Shown piece after piece: positions 17,869 through 26,941 of a stretch of DNA of 64,000 nt; positions within the stretch are counted from its first letter, which is position 1, and every line of letters begins with the position of its first letter. The stretch spans positions 19,124-83,123 of the forward strand of contig NZ_JPWA01000022.1 in the NCBI RefSeq assembly GCF_003326475.1, written 5' to 3'. The position numbers and the translations under genes were made by a program. Under the pieces are notes generated by a model that saw nothing but the letters and a program-made list of their open reading frames with translations, was not told the DNA's origin and searched no databases. Source of the DNA: Thalassospira xianhensis MCCC 1A02616 (lineage in GTDB: Bacteria; Pseudomonadota; Alphaproteobacteria; Rhodospirillales; Thalassospiraceae).

Positions 17869-19518
17869 TTATTCAGCAGCAATCGTCTTGCCGTCTTTTT
17901 CCAGCATCTCACCCTGTTTGCGTTTGGCAAGAATTTCGCGGGCCTTGGCATAGCTGTCGTCATGCCAGAAGATCAGGCAGCCATTGCAGCCACGGCCGCA
18001 GCAACCCTTGGTGCCGACGCGCGGTGTGCGGAAAGAGCGTTCTTTCTGGCGGTCATCAAGGGCGGTCTGAAGCGCTTCGCGCTTGGCGTCATAGCGTTCT
18101 TCATTGCCTTTGCCCATTTCGATCTTGTGGCCTTCCTGATCAAGTTTCAGGCGCTGCCATTCGTCTTCGGACAGGGCCTTTTCCTTGCGCACGATGGTCA
18201 TCGGCAGGATTTCGCGTTTCAGGAATTCCGGGTCCTCCTGTTCAAACAGGCTGAACGGAAGGCGGATGCGCGGATGGGTATTGGCATGCACCGCTTCGCC
18301 GACCTTGCCAGTTGCAGCATCGATGAATTCATACATGCGGATGAAAACGGTCTGGCGCGAACGCGGCGGGACGATTTCAATGACGTCACCGGGCAACATG
18401 CGGTTTTTGACCGACATGATGAAGGTGTCGTCTTCGACTTCCTCGATCATCCCGGCAAATTCCCAATCCGACACATTGGTATTGCTGTCATAGCCATGTG
18501 CATAATTGGTCAGACGGCCATCATGGAATGCCAACGTATAGCCACGGTTCGGGATGGTTGCCAGTTCCTTCATATATTCTTCGGCAGACCAGTTTTCCGG
18601 GTCCTTGTACCAGTCATCAATCGCCATGCGATACGCACGCGCAACCAGCCCCGCGTAATAGGGGCTTTTGCCGCGGCCTTCGACCTTGAGGCTGTCGACA
18701 CCGATTTTGAGGTAATCTTCGAGCTTCGGCATGATGCAAAGATCGCGCGAGTTCAGGATATAGGAACCACGTTCGTCTTCCTGAATTTCCATCAGCTCGC
18801 CCGGACGCATGTCTTCTTCAAGGAAGAAGTCAAACATTTCGAGGTTTTCCTCGGTCAGTTTGAGTTCCTTGACCGTGCCGTCCTTAAGCTTCATGTGGAC
18901 TTTGTATTTCCAGCGGCACGAGTTCGCACATGCCCCCTGATTGGCACCACGTTCGGCCATGAAGTTCGAAAGCAGGCAACGCCCGGAATAGGTCATGCAC
19001 ATCGAGCCATGCACGAAGGCCTCGATCTTGATGTCCTGGCATTTGGAGCGGATTTCGGTCAGTTCCTCGTAGGAAACCTCGCGCCCCAGAACGACCAGTT
19101 TGGCCCCAATGCTTTGCCAGAATTTGACCGACTGCCACGAACAGACATTGGCCTGTGTCGAAACATGCAGATCAAGTTCCGGGGCGTGTTCGCGGACAAA
19201 CATGAAAACACCAGGATCGGCAACGATCAGCCCGTCCGGACGAACCTTGCGCACGGTGTCGACATATTCCGGCAGCTTGTCGATATCCTTGTTGTGCGAG
19301 AACAGGTTCAGCGTCAGGTAAACGCGAACGCCATGTTCATGGGCAAAGTCGATCCCTTCGACCACATCATCAAGCGACATCTGGCTTTTGACCCGAAGCG
19401 ACAGGTCCGGCGTGCCCATATAAACGGCGTCCGCACCATACAGTACGGCGACTTTCAGTTTTTCGAGCGAGCCAGCGGGCATCAGCAATTCGGAACGGCG
19501 CGATTGATTACTCATCAC
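17869..19518 (-). CDS. Peptidase U32 family protein (TrhP/RlhA-like)
   Basis: This 549-residue cytoplasmic protein belongs to the U32 family. Its E. coli members TrhP and RlhA act in prephenate-dependent hydroxylation of tRNA and 23S rRNA. The TIM-barrel half shows ELLMPAGSLEKLKVAVLYGADAVY, RVYLTLNLFSHN and DLHVSTQANV. The U32 signature region EAFVHGSMCMTYSGRCLLSN is near residue 168, with further cysteines in GACANSC. A later block reads SLKVEGRGKSPYY. The tail has an unusual cluster, GCCGRGCNGC (near 508), that could bind metal or an Fe-S cluster. A protease role is unlikely given current knowledge of the family. The gene stands alone. Confidence 0.82.
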   Translation of the reverse strand: MMSNQSRRSELLMPAGSLEKLKVAVLYGADAVYMGTPDLSLRVKSQMSLDDVVEGIDFAHEHGVRVYLTLNLFSHNKDIDKLPEYVDTVRKVRPDGLIVADPGVFMFVREHAPELDLHVSTQANVCSWQSVKFWQSIGAKLVVLGREVSYEELTEIRSKCQDIKIEAFVHGSMCMTYSGRCLLSNFMAERGANQGACANSCRWKYKVHMKLKDGTVKELKLTEENLEMFDFFLEEDMRPGELMEIQEDERGSYILNSRDLCIMPKLEDYLKIGVDSLKVEGRGKSPYYAGLVARAYRMAIDDWYKDPENWSAEEYMKELATIPNRGYTLAFHDGRLTNYAHGYDSNTNVSDWEFAGMIEEVEDDTFIMSVKNRMLPGDVIEIVPPRSRQTVFIRMYEFIDAATGKVGEAVHANTHPRIRLPFSLFEQEDPEFLKREILPMTIVRKEKALSEDEWQRLKLDQEGHKIEMGKGNEERYDAKREALQTALDDRQKERSFRTPRVGTKGCCGRGCNGCLIFWHDDSYAKAREILAKRKQGEMLEKDGKTIAAE

Positions 19519-19707
19519 TTGCGGGTCTTTTCTTTGGGGTACGGGAATGCTCTCTGTCCGTCGGAATTCAATGATCCGGCGGTGAATTTGCGCGTGTCAT
19601 ATCACAATCGCACAACGCTTGCCGATCAAAATCGCACATTTCATGGGAATTGCAAAGCATCAGGGTTGGGGGCCCTTAGTGACGTCTAACCGCACAGGCC
19701 AGATCAA

Positions 19708-19732
19708 GCCCCCTGCCGGAAAGGCAGGGGGC
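19708..19732 (-). terminator. Hairpin after the alanine symporter gene
   Basis: GCCCCCTGCC (19708-19717) and GGCAGGGGGC (19723-19732) form a perfect 10-bp stem with a 5-base loop, 15 bases past the symporter stop. The T-tract on the minus strand is weak (TTGATCT), so termination may be partial. Confidence 0.6.
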
Positions 19733-19746
19733 GGGTTGACCGACAA

Positions 19747-21294
19747 TCAGGTTTCCGCTTCGGCCGTCGCGGATTTGTCGACCTTGCGGATTTCGCCGCG
19801 TTCGATTTTGGCCCAGTACTGGTTCACTTCGCCGCGCACGACCGACATTAGCAGATATAGGCCGATGACGTTCGGGATGGCCATGGCAAAGATCATGGAA
19901 TCCGAGAAGTCGATCACGGGACCGAGGCTCATGCTCGCACCCACAATGACACACAGGCAGAAGAACAGTTTGAAGATGATTTCCTTGCCTTTGCCTTCAC
20001 CCACAAGATAGGTCCAGGCTTTCAGGCCGTAATAAGACCATGACAGCATGGTTGAAAAGGCAAACAGGACCACGGCAAGTGCCAGTACTAGCGGGAACCA
20101 TGTAAAGGCCGATGCGAATGCCGCCGATGTCAGTTCAACACCGGTCAGGCCGGAATTGAGTTCGCCGCTGATGGTAATGACAAGGGCTGTCATGGTGCAG
20201 ATCACAACAGTATCGATAAACGGTTCAAGCAGGGCGACATAACCCTCTGTCACCGGTTCCTTGGTTCGTACCGCCGAATGGGCGATGGCAGCCGAGCCGA
20301 TACCGGCCTCGTTGGAAAAGGCTGCACGTTTGAAGCCCTGGATCAAGGCCCCGACAACACCACCGGCCACACCTGCCCCGGTAAAGGCCCCGACGAAAAT
20401 GTCGCTAAACGCCTGACCGACCATACCGATATTGCTGATGATAATAACCAGCCCGGCGGTGACATAAATTACCGCCATGAAAGGCACGATTTTTTCGGTG
20501 ACCTTGGCAATCGATTTGATGCCGCCAATGATGACCGAACCGACAATGACGGCCATGATCAGGCCGAACAGCCAGCCGCTTCCGGCAAGGAAGCTGTTTT
20601 CACCGCCGGTAACATTGACGACCTGCTGGAAGGCCTGATTGGCCTGAAACATGTTGCCGCCGCCAACAGCACCACCGATGCAGCAGATCGAAAAGAGGAT
20701 GGCGAGCGCCTTGCCCAGTCCGGGTTTGCCTTTTTCCGCCAGTCCTTTGGAAAGGTAGTACATCGGCCCGCCCGATACGCGACCATCGGGATATTCATTG
20801 CGGTATTTTACCCCAAGTGTGCATTCGGTGAATTTCGATGCCATGCCCATCAAACCAGCAAGGATCATCCAGAATGTCGCCCCTGGTCCGCCGATGGAAA
20901 CCGCGACAGCAACACCGGCGATGTTGCCAAGGCCGACGGTACCTGACAGAGCCGTTGCCAATGCCTGAAAATGCGAAACTTCACCCGCATCATCGGGATG
21001 TGAATAATCACCTTTCACCAATGCAATTGCATGGCCGAATTTGCGGAATTGCACGAAGCCGAAATAAAGCGTGAAAATGGCGGCGGCAATCACAAGCCAG
21101 CCGACGATGAGCGGGAAATCATTCCCTGCGATGGGTACAGAATAGAAAATTGCACCGGCAATGACGTTTGAGATCGGTGCAACGGTTTCGTTGATACGCT
21201 GGTCAAGTGACCCTTCCTGCGCCATTGCCGTAAAGGGGAAAATAGTCGCCGTTATGCCCGCGGCCCACGCCGGGAGTTTGTACTGGCAAGACAT
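19747..21294 (-). CDS. Sodium:alanine/glycine symporter, AGCS family
   Basis: This 515-residue inner-membrane symporter imports alanine or glycine with sodium. The AGCS signature is clear: [30 protein letters not shown] (near 115), then [11 protein letters not shown] and [14 protein letters not shown] central [15 protein letters not shown] block follows. The N-terminus has a hydrophobic stretch with a signal-like end ([10 protein letters not shown]), as in many family members. It follows a UspA gene by 53 bases on the same strand. An Lrp-type regulator is divergent from that pair, which suits amino-acid-responsive control. Confidence 0.92.
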   Translation of the reverse strand: MSCQYKLPAWAAGITATIFPFTAMAQEGSLDQRINETVAPISNVIAGAIFYSVPIAGNDFPLIVGWLVIAAAIFTLYFGFVQFRKFGHAIALVKGDYSHPDDAGEVSHFQALATALSGTVGLGNIAGVAVAVSIGGPGATFWMILAGLMGMASKFTECTLGVKYRNEYPDGRVSGGPMYYLSKGLAEKGKPGLGKALAILFSICCIGGAVGGGNMFQANQAFQQVVNVTGGENSFLAGSGWLFGLIMAVIVGSVIIGGIKSIAKVTEKIVPFMAVIYVTAGLVIIISNIGMVGQAFSDIFVGAFTGAGVAGGVVGALIQGFKRAAFSNEAGIGSAAIAHSAVRTKEPVTEGYVALLEPFIDTVVICTMTALVITISGELNSGLTGVELTSAAFASAFTWFPLVLALAVVLFAFSTMLSWSYYGLKAWTYLVGEGKGKEIIFKLFFCLCVIVGASMSLGPVIDFSDSMIFAMAIPNVIGLYLLMSVVRGEVNQYWAKIERGEIRKVDKSATAEAET

Positions 21295-21347
21295 GAGAAC
21301 TCTCCGATTTTGATTGTTTTATGTTTTGACTGCAAACCCGGTGGTGT

Positions 21348-21794
21348 TCAGGGCACCACGGTGACCGGCACGGGACTGGCCTGAACCAGTGTCAGGGCAA
21401 GGCTGCCCAGTAATCGCGCGCCAAGGGCTGTGCCGCCCTTTCGACCAAGGACGATCTGTGTGGCTTTCTTTTCCTTGGCGATCTGGCAGATCAGTTCGCC
21501 AGAATGGCCGTATCTGACCTCGTAGGTCATTGGGATTTTGCGGTCGATGAAAACACGAAGTGCCGGGGCAAGGGTGGCCTCGGCACGGGAAAGTTCTTCG
21601 GTTCGGCGTTGATGGCGTTCTTCAAGTTCCTGGGCCGACAGAAAGCTGTATGGCGACCATTCCAGAACATAAATGACATGTACCGGGCATCCTTCGGCGG
21701 CGGCCCGGTTGGCGGTAAATTGAACCGCGCGGTCTGCTGCCTCTGTCCCGTCATAGCCAATCAGGATCGGCTTCACGGATGGTGTCTGTGACAT
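21348..21794 (-). CDS. Universal stress protein, UspA family
   Basis: This is a cytoplasmic Usp-domain protein of 148 residues from the chosen ATG. AAGGGAC precedes it; the frame is open to 21839 but the added residues are unlike the family. It begins PILIGYDGTEAADRAVQ, the first strand with the conserved aspartate. It ends with the ATP-loop-like GRKGGTALGARLLGSLALTLVQASPVPVTVVP, equivalent to G-x2-G-x9-G(S/T). An ATP-binding subtype is therefore likely. It heads a two-gene unit with the alanine symporter; Usp proteins next to transporters can modulate them, but this is inference. Confidence 0.85.
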   Translation of the reverse strand: MSQTPSVKPILIGYDGTEAADRAVQFTANRAAAEGCPVHVIYVLEWSPYSFLSAQELEERHQRRTEELSRAEATLAPALRVFIDRKIPMTYEVRYGHSGELICQIAKEKKATQIVLGRKGGTALGARLLGSLALTLVQASPVPVTVVP

Positions 21795-21998
21795 GGTGAA
21801 GTCCCTTTTTGCGATAGTTGTTCGTTGTCGGTTTTCCACTCCCGTTGCGCCGGACTTGATCCGGTCTTGCCGACATCCGCTGGTCGCTGATGCCTGTGCG
21901 ACCCGGGCCAGCGGTTTGCTGCCGTTGGTTAATGATACGACTTTATGCCAGGTGGTTTTCCCTAAAGTTGATTTGATGGATGGGTAATTTCACTTATT

Positions 21999-22019
21999 AT
22001 TTCCGTTGTAATAGGAAAT
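21999..22019. promoter_or_regulatory. Inverted repeat, possible Lrp-type operator
   Basis: ATTTCC (21999-22004) and GGAAAT (22014-22019) form a perfect dyad with a 9-base spacer in an AT-rich patch. It lies 22 bases before the regulator ATG and within the divergent region serving the usp-symporter pair. Lrp family proteins bind such degenerate AT-rich dyads. Confidence 0.35.
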
Positions 22020-22041
22020 TTAATTACATTAGAGGTGCCAA

Positions 22042-22497
22042 ATGGGTGTTTTGGACAAGATTGATCTTGCGGTTCTGCGCGAAGTTGCAGTGAATGGCCG
22101 GATTACGGTTACGGATCTGGCGCATCGCGTCGGACTTTCGAAAACACCCTGTGCCCTGCGTCTGCGACGGCTGGAAGAAAGTCAGCATATCCTTGGATAC
22201 CGGGCGATTCTTCATCCGGAGAAAATGGGGGCCAGCCATATTGCTTTTGTTCAGGTAATCCTGACCGATACCAAGACCGAGGCGCTTAATGCGTTCAACA
22301 AGGCCGTTCACGACGTGCCGGAAATCGAGCAATGCCACATGATCGCGGGGGCGTTTGATTACCTGATCAAGGTGCGCAGCCGTGATATTGGCGATTATCG
22401 ACGTGTATTGGGTGAGAAGATTTCCGAACTGCCATATGTGTCGCACACATCGACCTTTGTCGTGATGGAAGCGGTCAAGGACAGCTATTCGCTGTAG
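22042..22497 (+). CDS. Lrp/AsnC family transcriptional regulator
   Basis: This 151-residue DNA-binding regulator has an N-terminal winged helix-turn-helix (about 5-60: IDLAVLREVAVNGRITVTDLAHRVGLSKTPCALRLRRLEE). It is followed by a RAM ligand-binding domain (about 70-145) with the GAFDYLIKVRSRDIGDYRRVL segment. Cys at the recognition helix (KTPCALR) is a common Lrp-subfamily variant of TPCWRR. It probably responds to an amino acid and controls the divergent UspA/alanine-symporter unit, itself, or both. An AGAGG site precedes the ATG. Confidence 0.87.
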   Translation: MGVLDKIDLAVLREVAVNGRITVTDLAHRVGLSKTPCALRLRRLEESQHILGYRAILHPEKMGASHIAFVQVILTDTKTEALNAFNKAVHDVPEIEQCHMIAGAFDYLIKVRSRDIGDYRRVLGEKISELPYVSHTSTFVVMEAVKDSYSL

Positions 22498-22902
22498 TCT
22501 TCGGCTTTCTGGCGACGAAAGAGCAAAACAAGGGAAATGCTGGATAAAACTGCAAGTTTAACAGTCTGCATTTTTTAATCTTGACCAAATGATCAGGATT
22601 GGACATGCTATATCCGTCAGAGAGAGGCATCTGTACGTGCAATCAACCGGGAACAACCCGAACTCCATAAAAGCGCGGCAGATTGAATACTGGGAAACAG
22701 TCCGGCAATATGCCGGACGGATACGCCAAGAATGTCATTGATAGAAGACGCAGAGATGGTCGGGCCCGCCTGTCCACATACGCCATAAATCCATCCGAAG
22801 CCCTTTGCGGCTTACATGGCGGCTGGTCTTTTGAGGATGCCATTCTTGTTTTGTCTCTCGCTGACGCCAGGAGAGGACGCCTTTTTGGCAGGGAGACAAA
22901 CC
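22498..22902 (+). other. Intergenic region and long leader upstream of preT
   Basis: These 405 bases hold the RutR-like box at 22581-22596 and a hairpin with arms GTCCGGCA (22700-22707) and TGCCGGAC (22711-22718). No credible gene is visible. If transcription starts near 22615, preT has a leader of almost 300 bases. The preT frame is open from 22816, but the strong GGGAG site places the start at 22903. Confidence 0.5.
22581..22596 (+). promoter_or_regulatory. RutR-like operator of the preTA operon
   Basis: TTGACCAAATGATCAG matches the E. coli RutR consensus TTGACCA-N2-TGGTCAA at 12 of 14 fixed positions. It overlaps a TTGACC -35-like hexamer. A second copy lies at the rutR-like gene 6 kb away, which makes chance unlikely. 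Confidence 0.7.
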
Positions 22903-24267
22903 ATGACCATCTTGCAGGGCAAGCAAGTTTCGAAATCAGGTGCGATCCAAGGCTCGGGTCATATCGGACATAATGATACCGATGACGGATTTTCCGATCT
23001 GCATCCAGCCTATTCCACATTGCAGGCCATGGCCGAAAGCAATCGCTGCCTGTATTGCTATGACGCGCCATGCGTTACGGCATGCCCGACATCAATCGAT
23101 ATTCCGGGCTTCATCCGCAAAATCAGCACCGGCAACCCGGACGGGGCGGCCAAAACCATCCTGTCGGCCAATATCATGGGGGGCACCTGTGCGCGTGCCT
23201 GCCCGACAGAAGTGCTGTGCGAACAAGCCTGTGTGCGCAATGTGTCCGAAGATGTCGCGGTTGAAATCGGCAGTCTGCAACGTTTTGCGGTTGATCACCT
23301 GATGGCGCGCGATGAATTGCCCCATCCGTTCAAACGGGCCCCCCTGACCGGTAAACAGATCGCGGTGGTCGGTGCCGGTCCGGCGGGGCTTTCTTGCGCG
23401 CATCGCGCGGCGATGCTGGGCCATGATGTGACGGTGTTTGAAGCCAAGGCGAAGCCGGGCGGGCTTAATGAATATGGTCTTGCGGCGTACAAAATGACCA
23501 ATGATTTCGCCCAGCGCGAGGTTGAATTCCTTTTGGGCATTGGCGGCATCCGGATCGAGTATGGCAAGGCGCTTGGCCGTGACATCAGCCTTGAGGCGTT
23601 GCGCGACGGATATGATGCGGTGTTTGTTGGGGTCGGGCTTGGCGCGACCAACGAACTTGGCCTGCCGGGAGAGGCATTTGATGGTGTCGATGATGCGATT
23701 GCCTTTATCGAGCAGCTTCGTCAGACCGAGCCCAAATCTGACATGCCGGTTGGCAATAATGTGATCGTGATCGGCGGTGGCAACACTGCAGTTGATGCCG
23801 CCATTCAGGCCAAACGCCTTGGTGCTGACGAAGTCACATTGGTCTATCGCCGTGGGGCCGAACATATGTTGGCCACAGAATATGAACAGGAACTCGCCAA
23901 GATCAATGGCGTGGTCGTGCGCCACTGGGCCAAACCGGTTGCGATCAAGGCCAATGGCAAGCTGATCGGCATGGAGTTCGAGAAAACGGAACTTCGGGAC
24001 GGCAAGCTTGTCGGCACCGGCGAGAAATTCGAAATCCGCGCTGACCAGATACTTAAGGCCATAGGTCAGAAAATCAAAGCAGATGACCTTGCCGGGATGG
24101 AAATTGCCGGGGGCAAGATCGTGGTCGACGAAAATTACCAGACAACCGCCTCTGGCATCTTTGCCGGTGGGGATTGCATCAAAAGTGGCGAGGACCTGAC
24201 AGTTCAGTCGGTCGAAGACGGCAAACAGGCCGCGATTGCCATCGACGCGTTCCTTAAAACCGCATAA
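22903..24267 (+). CDS. preT: NAD-dependent dihydropyrimidine dehydrogenase, PreT subunit
   Basis: This is the NAD(P)H-oxidising, FAD-containing subunit of bacterial dihydropyrimidine dehydrogenase, which reduces uracil and thymine. The ATG at 22903, after GGGAG, gives 454 residues. N-terminal Fe-S cysteines appear in CLYCYDAPCVTACP and GTCARACPTEVLCEQACVRN (about 45-115). An FAD Rossmann motif VVGAGPAGLSCAHRAA follows near 150, and an NAD motif VIGGGNTAVDAAIQAKRLGA near 290. The layout equals the N-terminal half of mammalian DPD and of glutamate-synthase small subunits. Coupling to preA 20 bases downstream confirms PreT rather than GltD. Confidence 0.93.
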   Translation: MTILQGKQVSKSGAIQGSGHIGHNDTDDGFSDLHPAYSTLQAMAESNRCLYCYDAPCVTACPTSIDIPGFIRKISTGNPDGAAKTILSANIMGGTCARACPTEVLCEQACVRNVSEDVAVEIGSLQRFAVDHLMARDELPHPFKRAPLTGKQIAVVGAGPAGLSCAHRAAMLGHDVTVFEAKAKPGGLNEYGLAAYKMTNDFAQREVEFLLGIGGIRIEYGKALGRDISLEALRDGYDAVFVGVGLGATNELGLPGEAFDGVDDAIAFIEQLRQTEPKSDMPVGNNVIVIGGGNTAVDAAIQAKRLGADEVTLVYRRGAEHMLATEYEQELAKINGVVVRHWAKPVAIKANGKLIGMEFEKTELRDGKLVGTGEKFEIRADQILKAIGQKIKADDLAGMEIAGGKIVVDENYQTTASGIFAGGDCIKSGEDLTVQSVEDGKQAAIAIDAFLKTA

Positions 24268-24287
24268 GCCAGAAAGGGAGAGAGAAA

Positions 24288-25565
24288 ATGGCTGATCTAA
24301 GCTGCAAAATTGCCGGGATTGATTCACTCAACCCGTTCTGGCTGGCTTCCGCACCGCCGACCGACAAGAAATACAACGTTGTTCGCGCATTTCAGGCCGG
24401 ATGGGGCGGGGTTGTCTGGAAGACGCTGGGGATTGATCCGCCAGTGGTTAACGTATCGTCGCGCTATGGCGCGCATCATGACCAGAACCGCCGTTTGCTG
24501 GGGATCAACAATATCGAACTGATTTCCGACCGGCCGCTTTCGGTCAACCTTCAGGAAATCCGTGAATGCCGTAAAGAATATCCCGATCATGTGATCATCG
24601 GATCGATGATGGCCCCGATTGAAGAACGGGCGTGGAAGGATTTGGCCCAGCAGATCGCCGAAAGTGGCGTGCACGGAATCGAACTTAACCTTGGTTGCCC
24701 GCACGGCATGTGCGAACGCGGCATGGGATCGGCGATCGGGCAGGTGCCCGAAATGGTCGAACAGGTCACCCGCTGGGTCAAGGATGCGGTCGATATTCCG
24801 GTCTTTACCAAGCTGACGCCAAACATCACCAATATCCTTTGGTCGGCAGAAGCTGCACTTAAAGGCGGAGCGGATGCAGTATCGCTTATTAACACCGTTA
24901 ACTCGATCATTTCGGTCGATCTTGACAGCATGGTTCCCGAGCCGATGGTTGATGGCAAAGGCACCCATGGCGGTTATTGCGGATCGGCGGTAAAGCCGAT
25001 TGCGCTTAACATGGTGGCCGAAATTGCTCGCACGCCGGAAACCCGCGATCTGCATATTTCCGGCATCGGTGGCATTACCACATGGAAAGACGCCGTTGAA
25101 TTCATGGCACTGGGTTCAAACGCGGTGCAGGTCTGTACGGCTGCTATGATTTATGGTTTCCGGGTTGTCGATGATCTGATCGACGGCATGAGCCAGTGGA
25201 TGGATGACAAGGGTTACACCAGTGTCGAACAGTTCACGCGTGCGGCCGTGCCACAGGTCGCGAACTGGAACGAGCTTAACATGAATTTCGATACCAAGGC
25301 GGTGATCAACCCCGACAATTGTATCGAATGTGGCCGTTGCCACATCGCGTGCGAGGATACATCGCATCAGGCGATTGCGATGAATGTCAAGGAAGACGGG
25401 CATCGTGAGTTTGTTGTCATCGACGAGGAATGTGTTGGTTGCAACCTTTGCTATCACATTTGTCCGGTGCCTGATTGCATCACCATGGAGCCGGTCAAAA
25501 CCGACAAGCCTTACATGACCTGGCCGGAACATCCGCTTAATCCGATGCGGCAGGCTGCCGAGTAA
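24288..25565 (+). CDS. preA: NAD-dependent dihydropyrimidine dehydrogenase, PreA subunit
   Basis: This is the FMN-containing catalytic subunit that reduces uracil/thymine to the 5,6-dihydro form. The 425-residue product is a dihydroorotate-dehydrogenase-like barrel (about 1-320) with the substrate-site cysteine in NLGCPHGMCERGMG (near residue 144) and a phosphate-binding ISGIGGITTWKDAVEF segment. Two C-terminal 4Fe-4S motifs follow: CIECGRCHIACEDTSHQ (near 345) and CVGCNLCYHICPVPDC (near 383). It is probably cotranscribed with preT and the following Zn-dependent hydrolase. A GGGAG site precedes the ATG. Confidence 0.95.
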   Translation: MADLSCKIAGIDSLNPFWLASAPPTDKKYNVVRAFQAGWGGVVWKTLGIDPPVVNVSSRYGAHHDQNRRLLGINNIELISDRPLSVNLQEIRECRKEYPDHVIIGSMMAPIEERAWKDLAQQIAESGVHGIELNLGCPHGMCERGMGSAIGQVPEMVEQVTRWVKDAVDIPVFTKLTPNITNILWSAEAALKGGADAVSLINTVNSIISVDLDSMVPEPMVDGKGTHGGYCGSAVKPIALNMVAEIARTPETRDLHISGIGGITTWKDAVEFMALGSNAVQVCTAAMIYGFRVVDDLIDGMSQWMDDKGYTSVEQFTRAAVPQVANWNELNMNFDTKAVINPDNCIECGRCHIACEDTSHQAIAMNVKEDGHREFVVIDEECVGCNLCYHICPVPDCITMEPVKTDKPYMTWPEHPLNPMRQAAE

Positions 25566-25599
25566 TCCCAAGCCGGAAGACAGACAAAAGGATATCTAC

Positions 25600-26877
25600 A
25601 TGACCGTTCAACCAAGTGTGCGTAATCTGTCGATCAATGGCGACCGGCTTTGGGACAGCCTGATGGAAATGGCAAAGATCGGCAAAACTGCCAAGGATGG
25701 CGTTTGCCGATTGGCGCTGACCGATCTGGATCGTGAAAGCCGAGACTTGTTCATCAAATGGTGCAAGGCCGAGAGCTGCACGATCCGCATCGACAAGATG
25801 GGCAATATCTTTGCCCGTCGTGAAGGTCGCAACCCCGATCTGCCGCCAGTGGTGATGGGAAGCCATCTGGACAGCCAGCCGACAGGGGGCAAATATGATG
25901 GTGTTTACGGTGTGCTCTCGGGGCTTGAAGTAATCCGGGCACTGAACGAAGCCAAATACGAAACCGAGGCACCGCTTGAAGTCGTTTGCTGGACCAACGA
26001 GGAAGGGTCGCGCTTTGCTCCGGCGATGGTCGCATCGGGCGTTTTTGCCAAGGTTTTCGACCTTGAATACGGTCATTCACGGGCCGATGTCGATGGCAAG
26101 ACAATGGGCGAGGAATTGAAACGCATCGGCTATCTTGGCGATGACGAAGCCACGATTGACGCCCATCCGATGGGGGCCTATTTCGAGGCGCACATCGAGC
26201 AGGGCCCGATCCTTGAAGATGAAGGCAAGGATATCGGCATTGTGACCGATGCACAGGGGCAGCGCTGGTACGAAATCAAGTTCACCGGTGTCGAAGCCCA
26301 TGCGGGCCCGACCCCGATGAAAACCCGCAAGGACGCTTTGCTGGGGGCTGCTCGGGTGGTTGATCTGGTCAACAGGATCGGTCTGGATCGTTCCCCACTG
26401 GCCTGTGCCACGGTTGGGATGATGCAAATCCACCCCAATTCACGCAACGTGATCCCGGGTGAGGTGTTCTTTACAGTCGATTTCCGCCATCCAGACGACG
26501 CGGTCCTGGCCGATATGGATAAGGCCCTTCGTGAAGGGGTCGAGAAGATCGCATCTGAAATTGGCCTTAAAACCGAGTTTGAGCAGATATTCTATTATGC
26601 GCCGGTTCCGTTTGACAAAACCTGTGTCGATGCGGTGCGCAACGCGGTTGAAATCGGCGGTTATTCGGCGCGCGAAATCGTGTCGGGTGCCGGTCATGAT
26701 GCCTGCTATCTGGCGCAAGTGACCCCGACCGCGATGATCTTTATCCCGTGTGTCGATGGTATTTCGCATAACGAGATCGAGGAAGTTCACAAGCACTGGT
26801 CAGATGCGGGAGGGCAGGTTTTGCTGCATGCCGTGCTGGCCAAAGCCGATGAGACGGTCATGAAACAATCAGTTTAG
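25600..26877 (+). CDS. Zn-dependent N-carbamoyl amino acid hydrolase (HyuC/beta-ureidopropionase-like)
   Basis: This M20-type metallohydrolase of 425 residues hydrolyses N-carbamoyl amino acids. In this operon the likely substrate is N-carbamoyl-beta-alanine, giving beta-alanine, CO2 and ammonia. Metal ligands appear in GSHLDSQPTGGKYDGVYG (His and Asp, near 88-98), WTNEEGSRFAPAM (Glu, near 133), EAHIEQGPILE (His, near 198) and the C-terminal SHNEIEE. The EAHAGPTPMKTRKDAL block starts the dimerisation domain. Allantoate amidohydrolase belongs to the same family, but the preTA linkage favours pyrimidines. A nitrilase-type enzyme for the same reaction is also in the cluster. Confidence 0.85.
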   Translation: MTVQPSVRNLSINGDRLWDSLMEMAKIGKTAKDGVCRLALTDLDRESRDLFIKWCKAESCTIRIDKMGNIFARREGRNPDLPPVVMGSHLDSQPTGGKYDGVYGVLSGLEVIRALNEAKYETEAPLEVVCWTNEEGSRFAPAMVASGVFAKVFDLEYGHSRADVDGKTMGEELKRIGYLGDDEATIDAHPMGAYFEAHIEQGPILEDEGKDIGIVTDAQGQRWYEIKFTGVEAHAGPTPMKTRKDALLGAARVVDLVNRIGLDRSPLACATVGMMQIHPNSRNVIPGEVFFTVDFRHPDDAVLADMDKALREGVEKIASEIGLKTEFEQIFYYAPVPFDKTCVDAVRNAVEIGGYSAREIVSGAGHDACYLAQVTPTAMIFIPCVDGISHNEIEEVHKHWSDAGGQVLLHAVLAKADETVMKQSV

Positions 26878-26915
26878 GCCGAGATAAACTGCCTCCCATG
26901 GATACTCCAGACTGA

Positions 26916-26941
26916 ACCGGCCCTTGTGCCGGTCTTTTTTT
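26916..26941 (+). terminator. Intrinsic terminator of the preTA-hydrolase operon
   Basis: ACCGGC (26916-26921) and GCCGGT (26928-26933) form a 6-bp stem with a 6-base loop, followed by CTTTTTTT. It lies just past the stop of the Zn hydrolase and abuts the stop codon of the convergent binding-protein gene. Confidence 0.8.

Noticed and set aside
17962..19689. A 575-codon open frame on the plus strand opposite the U32 gene
   Set aside because: It is antisense to a clear U32 family gene, resembles no family, and arises from codon bias of the real gene.
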